Positions 19,441 through 23,294 of a DNA stretch of 23,294 bases are shown piece by piece; the first letter of the stretch is position 1; each line of letters starts with the position of its first letter. Source of the DNA: Ruminococcaceae bacterium UBA7217 (GTDB lineage Bacteria; Bacillota; Clostridia; Oscillospirales; Acutalibacteraceae); the NCBI GenBank assembly GCA_002490425.1, contig DKTZ01000026.1, forward strand, positions 1-23,294. Direction: 5' to 3'. The position numbers were made by a program, and so were the translations under genes. Below the pieces are notes generated by a model that worked only from the letters and a program-made list of their open reading frames with translations, searched no databases and had not been told where the DNA came from.

Positions 19441-21540
19441 ATGAACAATGTTACTGAGATGTTTGGTTGTATGGTATTTGATGACAGAGTAATGAAAGCC
19501 AATTTGCCGACAGACATTTACCGTTCTCTCAAAAAGACAATTGATGAGGGTTCAAGACTTGACACAAAAGTTGCCGATGCAGTTGCAACTGCAATGAAGG
19601 ACTGGGCGATTGCCAACGGAGCAACACATTTTACACATTGGTTTCAGCCGCTTACAGGAGTTACAGCAGAAAAACACGACTCATTTATCACTCCTGCTCC
19701 TGACGGCAGAGTTATAATGGACTTTTCAGGTAAAGAGCTTATTAAGGGCGAGCCTGATGCGTCAAGCTTTCCGTCAGGCGGACTCAGAGCAACATTTGAG
19801 GCAAGAGGATACACTGCGTGGGATCCCACGTCATTTGCATTTATTAAAGATAAAACGCTTTGCATTCCCACTGCTTTCTGTTCTTACGGCGGTGAGGCTC
19901 TGGATAAGAAAACGCCGTTGCTCCGTTCAATGGAAGCTATAAACAAGCAGGCAATGAGGATTTTAAGTCTTTTCGGCAACGCTGACGGAGTAAAATGCGT
20001 AAGGACATCTGTAGGACCTGAGCAGGAATATTTCCTTGTCGATAAGGATATGTTTGAGCAGAGAAAAGACCTTAAGTTTACAGGCAGAACTCTTTTTGGC
20101 GCGAAACCGCCAAAAGGTCAGGAGCTTGACGACCATTATTTCGGTGTAATTAAACCGAAGGTTGCCGAATATATGGCAGATCTTAACGAAGAACTGTGGA
20201 AACTCGGTATTCTTGCCAAAACGGAACATAACGAAGTAGCTCCCGCACAGCATGAATTAGCTCCGATTTATACAACAACAAATATTGCAACAGACCATAA
20301 CCAAATAACAATGGAAATTATGCAAAAAGTTGCCGCAAAGCACGGACTTGTTTGCCTTTTGCATGAAAAGCCGTTTGCAGGCGTAAACGGTTCCGGCAAG
20401 CATAATAACTGGTCAATTGCGACCGATACAGGCGTTAACCTCTTAACTCCCGGCGAAACGCCTTATGAAAATGCGCAATTTCTTTTGTTCCTATGTGCTG
20501 TTATTAAAGCAGTTGACGATTATCAGGATTTATTAAGACTTTCCGTTGCCACAGCAGGCAACGACCACAGACTCGGTGCAAACGAAGCCCCGCCTGCAGT
20601 TGTTTCAATGTTTCTCGGTGATGAATTAACAGCCGTATTGGACGCTATTGAGAAAGACGCTCCCTATGAGGGTGCGGAAAAAACCGTTATGAAGCTCGGC
20701 GTTCACGTTCTTCCGAAATTCACAAGAGATACAACTGACAGAAACAGAACATCACCCTTTGCGTTTACGGGCAATAAGTTTGAATTCAGAATGCTCGGTT
20801 CTTCAAACAGCATAGCATGTGCAAACATAATGCTTAATGCGGCAGTTGCTGAATCCTTAAAGATTTATGCAGACAGATTAGAGGGAGCAGACGATTTTGA
20901 AACTGCTCTTCACGAAATGATAAAGAAAACCATTAAAGACCATAAGCGCATAATCTTTAACGGCAACGGATACGACGATGCATGGATTAAAGAGGCAACA
21001 GAGGTTAGGGGGCTTCAAAACCTCAGAACTACTCCTGACTGTATGCCGGAGCTTCTAAATGAGAAAAACGTTGCAATGCTCACTTCTCATAAGGTATTCT
21101 CCGAAGCAGAACTTAAATCACGCTGTGACATTATGCTTGAAAACTACTGTAAGACTGTCATTATTGAGGCAAATACAATGGTAGATATGGCTGAAAAGGA
21201 GATTATTCCTGCCGTTGAGGAGTACACTGCATTTCTTGCTGAGTCGTGTTCTAAAAAGCTTATGGCTGTTCCTGAACTTTCACTTGCATATGAAAAGAAA
21301 CAAATTTCAAAGCTTTCACAGCTTGTTGATGAAATGGATGCAAGTTCAGAGAAACTGAAAATCGCAATAGGGGAATACAGTGAATTTGAGAGTATTATTC
21401 CTGCTTCCCGCTATATAAAAGACAGCATTTTGCCTAAAATGGAGACTCTGAGAGCGGCGGCAGACGAAGCAGAAACGCTAACTTCCGAAAAGTATTGGCC
21501 GTTCCCGACTTATGATAAACTCCTTTTCGGTGTGAAATAA
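19441..21540 (+). CDS. glnA: Glutamine synthetase type III
   Basis: A 699-aa cytoplasmic enzyme that makes glutamine from glutamate, ammonia and ATP. Length near 700 and the motifs VGPEQEYFLVD (191-201), NEVAPAQHELAPIY (264-277), GVNGSGKHNNWSIATDTG (314-331) and TGNKFEFRMLGSSNS (443-457) identify the GSIII (GlnN) type, larger than the 440-470 aa types I and II. No adenylylation motif of type I is apparent. ATG 19441 follows SD AAAAGGAG; the in-frame upstream ATG at 19402 lies inside the leader terminator and is rejected. Together with the divergent glutamate synthase it forms the GS-GOGAT cycle. The amt gene follows after 42 nt, probably in the same transcript. Confidence 0.97.
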   Translation: MNNVTEMFGCMVFDDRVMKANLPTDIYRSLKKTIDEGSRLDTKVADAVATAMKDWAIANGATHFTHWFQPLTGVTAEKHDSFITPAPDGRVIMDFSGKELIKGEPDASSFPSGGLRATFEARGYTAWDPTSFAFIKDKTLCIPTAFCSYGGEALDKKTPLLRSMEAINKQAMRILSLFGNADGVKCVRTSVGPEQEYFLVDKDMFEQRKDLKFTGRTLFGAKPPKGQELDDHYFGVIKPKVAEYMADLNEELWKLGILAKTEHNEVAPAQHELAPIYTTTNIATDHNQITMEIMQKVAAKHGLVCLLHEKPFAGVNGSGKHNNWSIATDTGVNLLTPGETPYENAQFLLFLCAVIKAVDDYQDLLRLSVATAGNDHRLGANEAPPAVVSMFLGDELTAVLDAIEKDAPYEGAEKTVMKLGVHVLPKFTRDTTDRNRTSPFAFTGNKFEFRMLGSSNSIACANIMLNAAVAESLKIYADRLEGADDFETALHEMIKKTIKDHKRIIFNGNGYDDAWIKEATEVRGLQNLRTTPDCMPELLNEKNVAMLTSHKVFSEAELKSRCDIMLENYCKTVIIEANTMVDMAEKEIIPAVEEYTAFLAESCSKKLMAVPELSLAYEKKQISKLSQLVDEMDASSEKLKIAIGEYSEFESIIPASRYIKDSILPKMETLRAAADEAETLTSEKYWPFPTYDKLLFGVK

Positions 21541-21582
21541 AATTTTGATTTAATTTAAGTTTGATTGAGGGGTTATGATTTT

Positions 21583-23294
21583 ATGACAGTTGAATTTTGG
21601 TACTTAATCGGTGCGGCGCTTGTGTTTTGGATGCAGGCAGGATTTGCAATGGTTGAAACAGGCTTTACAAGAGCTAAAAACGCAGGAAATATTATAATGA
21701 AAAACCTAATGGATTTCTGCATCGGCACAGTTGTGTTTTCACTTTTAGGTTATACTCTGATGATGGGCGAGGATACATTATTCGGGCTTATAGGCTTGCC
21801 GAATATGGATTTGTTTACCCATTTTAAAGAGTTTATAGCAAGTCCTTCCGACGGCAGTTTCACAGGAGCTTCGACCTTTGTTTTTAACTTGGTTTTCTGT
21901 GCAACAACGGCAACTATTGTTTCAGGCGCTATGGCGGAGAGGACTAAATTTTCAGCATACTGCATCTATTCCGCAGTAATTTCACTGTTTATTTATCCTA
22001 TTGAGGCACATTGGATTTGGGGCGGCGGCTGGCTTTCGCAAATCGGCTTTCACGATTATGCAGGCTCCTGTGCTATTCATATGGTCGGTGGTATTGCCGC
22101 TCTTATAGGTGCGATATTCTTGGGGCCGAGAATCGGCAAATATGTTAAAGACAGCAGTGGTAAGGTTGTAAAAATTAATGCAATTCCCGGTCACAGTATA
22201 ACCTTAGGTGCTTTGGGTGTATTTATTCTCTGGCTCGGCTGGTACGGTTTTAACGGTGCAGCCGCTACAAGCGTATCTGAGCTTGCGTCGATTTTTCTTA
22301 CAACCACTGTTGCACCGTCAGTTGCCACAGTCACCACGCTTATATTTACTTGGATTAAAAACGGTAAGCCGGATGTTTCAATGTGCTTAAATGCGTCGCT
22401 TGCAGGTCTTGTTGGCGTAACGGCAGGCTGTGACTCTTTTGACTCAATTGGCGCGGCTTTGGTAGGAATTGTATCAGGCATTCTGGTAGTTGTTGTCGTT
22501 GAAGTGCTTGATATTAAACTGCATATTGACGATCCTGTCGGCGCAGTAGGCGTTCATATGGCAAACGGTATTTGGGGCACAATAGCAGTAGGACTTTTTG
22601 CAAATCCCGATGCCCCTGCAGGACTTAACGGACTTTTTTATACAGGGTCTTTCAAGCAACTCGGCTTGCAGTGTCTTGGGGTACTCTCAGTTGGTGTTTA
22701 TGCTACAATTATGATGATAATGACTTTTGCTGTTATTAAAAAGCTTCACGGCATAAGAACAAGCGCCGAAGACGAAATTGCAGGTCTTGATATTACCGAG
22801 CACGGATTGCCGAGCGCATATCCCGACTTTGCTCCTGCGGTTAATAAGTATTCTTCATACGCCCCCGCAGACGGTATAACAGCAGTTTCGGCAGACACAC
22901 CGATTGCAGAGGCTGTGCCCGTTAAAAAGGTTCCGAGTTTCTCTGAGAATGATGGTATAAGACCGAAATTTACAAAAATTGAAATAATATGTAAGGAATC
23001 GAAATTTGACGGTCTTAAAGCGGCTCTTATGAAAATCGGCATTACTGGTATGACTGTTTCGCACGTTCTCGGCTGCGGTCAGCAGGGCGGTAAGCCTGAA
23101 TATTACAGAGGTGTTGCAATTGAAACAAACCTTTTGCCGAAAATTCAGGTCAATATAGTAGTTTCAAAAATTCCGGTCAGAACGGTTATTGAAACTGCAA
23201 AGAAGGCTCTTTACACAGGACACATAGGCGACGGCAAGATATTTGTCTATGACGTTGAAAACGCCGTAAAGGTAAGAACAGGCGAAGAGGGCTA
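21583..23294 (+). CDS. amt: Ammonium transporter fused to a C-terminal P-II domain (partial at 3' end)
   Basis: The frame is open from ATG 21583 (SD GAGGGG) to the window edge, 570 codons, without a stop. Residues 1 to about 386 are an Amt channel: MQAGFAMVETGFTRAKNAGNI, the twin-His pore motifs CAIHMVGG and VGVHMANGIWG, and about 11 hydrophobic segments. A linker of about 75 residues follows. From Lys462 a P-II (GlnB/GlnK) domain starts (KIEIICKESKFDGLKAALMKIGITGMTV), with T-loop YRGVAIETNLLPK and GHIGDGKIFVYDVENAVKVRTGEEG at the edge. The T-loop position of the uridylylated Tyr51 is Ile513 here. P-II normally plugs Amt when ammonium is plentiful; here the plug is tethered. Only a few residues should be missing. 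Confidence 0.95.
   Translation, partial: MTVEFWYLIGAALVFWMQAGFAMVETGFTRAKNAGNIIMKNLMDFCIGTVVFSLLGYTLMMGEDTLFGLIGLPNMDLFTHFKEFIASPSDGSFTGASTFVFNLVFCATTATIVSGAMAERTKFSAYCIYSAVISLFIYPIEAHWIWGGGWLSQIGFHDYAGSCAIHMVGGIAALIGAIFLGPRIGKYVKDSSGKVVKINAIPGHSITLGALGVFILWLGWYGFNGAAATSVSELASIFLTTTVAPSVATVTTLIFTWIKNGKPDVSMCLNASLAGLVGVTAGCDSFDSIGAALVGIVSGILVVVVVEVLDIKLHIDDPVGAVGVHMANGIWGTIAVGLFANPDAPAGLNGLFYTGSFKQLGLQCLGVLSVGVYATIMMIMTFAVIKKLHGIRTSAEDEIAGLDITEHGLPSAYPDFAPAVNKYSSYAPADGITAVSADTPIAEAVPVKKVPSFSENDGIRPKFTKIEIICKESKFDGLKAALMKIGITGMTVSHVLGCGQQGGKPEYYRGVAIETNLLPKIQVNIVVSKIPVRTVIETAKKALYTGHIGDGKIFVYDVENAVKVRTGEEG

Overview
The window reads as chromosomal DNA of a low-to-mid G+C Gram-positive anaerobe of the class Clostridia, most likely a gut Oscillospiraceae/Ruminococcaceae-like organism. 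This is inferred from the type III glutamine synthetase, the split ferredoxin-linked glutamate synthase, the Gram-positive lipoprotein and maltodextrin ABC genes, Rrf2-controlled sulfur genes, near-consensus sigma-A promoters and purine-rich Shine-Dalgarno (SD) sites. The species cannot be named from sequence alone. No tRNA, rRNA, insertion sequence, phage gene or CRISPR array was seen.

Region 1 (about 224-9533, + strand) is an alpha-glucan uptake and breakdown locus. It holds a promoter with a 12-bp tandem LacI-operator-like array, a lipoprotein binding protein, two MalF/MalG-type permeases, a MalK-type ATPase, 4-alpha-glucanotransferase (malQ), glycogen/maltodextrin phosphorylase (glgP) and a stand-alone biotin-protein ligase (birA). 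A second promoter sits across the stop codon of the ATPase gene and would drive malQ-glgP separately. A bidirectional terminator ends the region.

Region 2 (9553-13958, - strand) is a sulfur-assimilation operon, metY-cysK-rrf2, followed by a GNAT acetyltransferase, a maltose/galactoside-type O-acetyltransferase and a csaA gene broken by an apparent one-base deletion. Upstream of metY lie a TTGACA-N17-TATACT promoter flanked by two copies of a 21-bp dyad exactly 41 bp apart (likely sites for the Rrf2 protein) and a 23-codon leader ORF ending in a Cys-Trp-Cys-Cys run. The middle of this small ORF can pair over 12 bp with the metY SD. This layout fits translational attenuation by cysteine supply, and I consider it the best candidate for an undescribed system here.

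Region 3 (13978-23294) is ammonium assimilation. A five-gene, translationally coupled - strand operon encodes a split glutamate synthase: class II amidotransferase, FMN synthase domain with Fe-S clusters, a four-cluster ferredoxin, an FAD/NAD(P) oxidoreductase and a GXGXG domain. Divergent to it, on the + strand, are the type III glutamine synthetase gene and an ammonium transporter fused to a C-terminal P-II domain, cut by the window edge. The two operons share a 395-bp intergenic region with two strong divergent promoters. Each transcript would start about 10 nt before a hairpin whose 5' flank carries the same element, GCAAnGGCGTY. In the glutamate synthase leader this hairpin is a strong intrinsic terminator. 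In the glutamine synthetase leader a third copy lies inside a second terminator just before the SD. A common antitermination-type control of nitrogen assimilation is likely.
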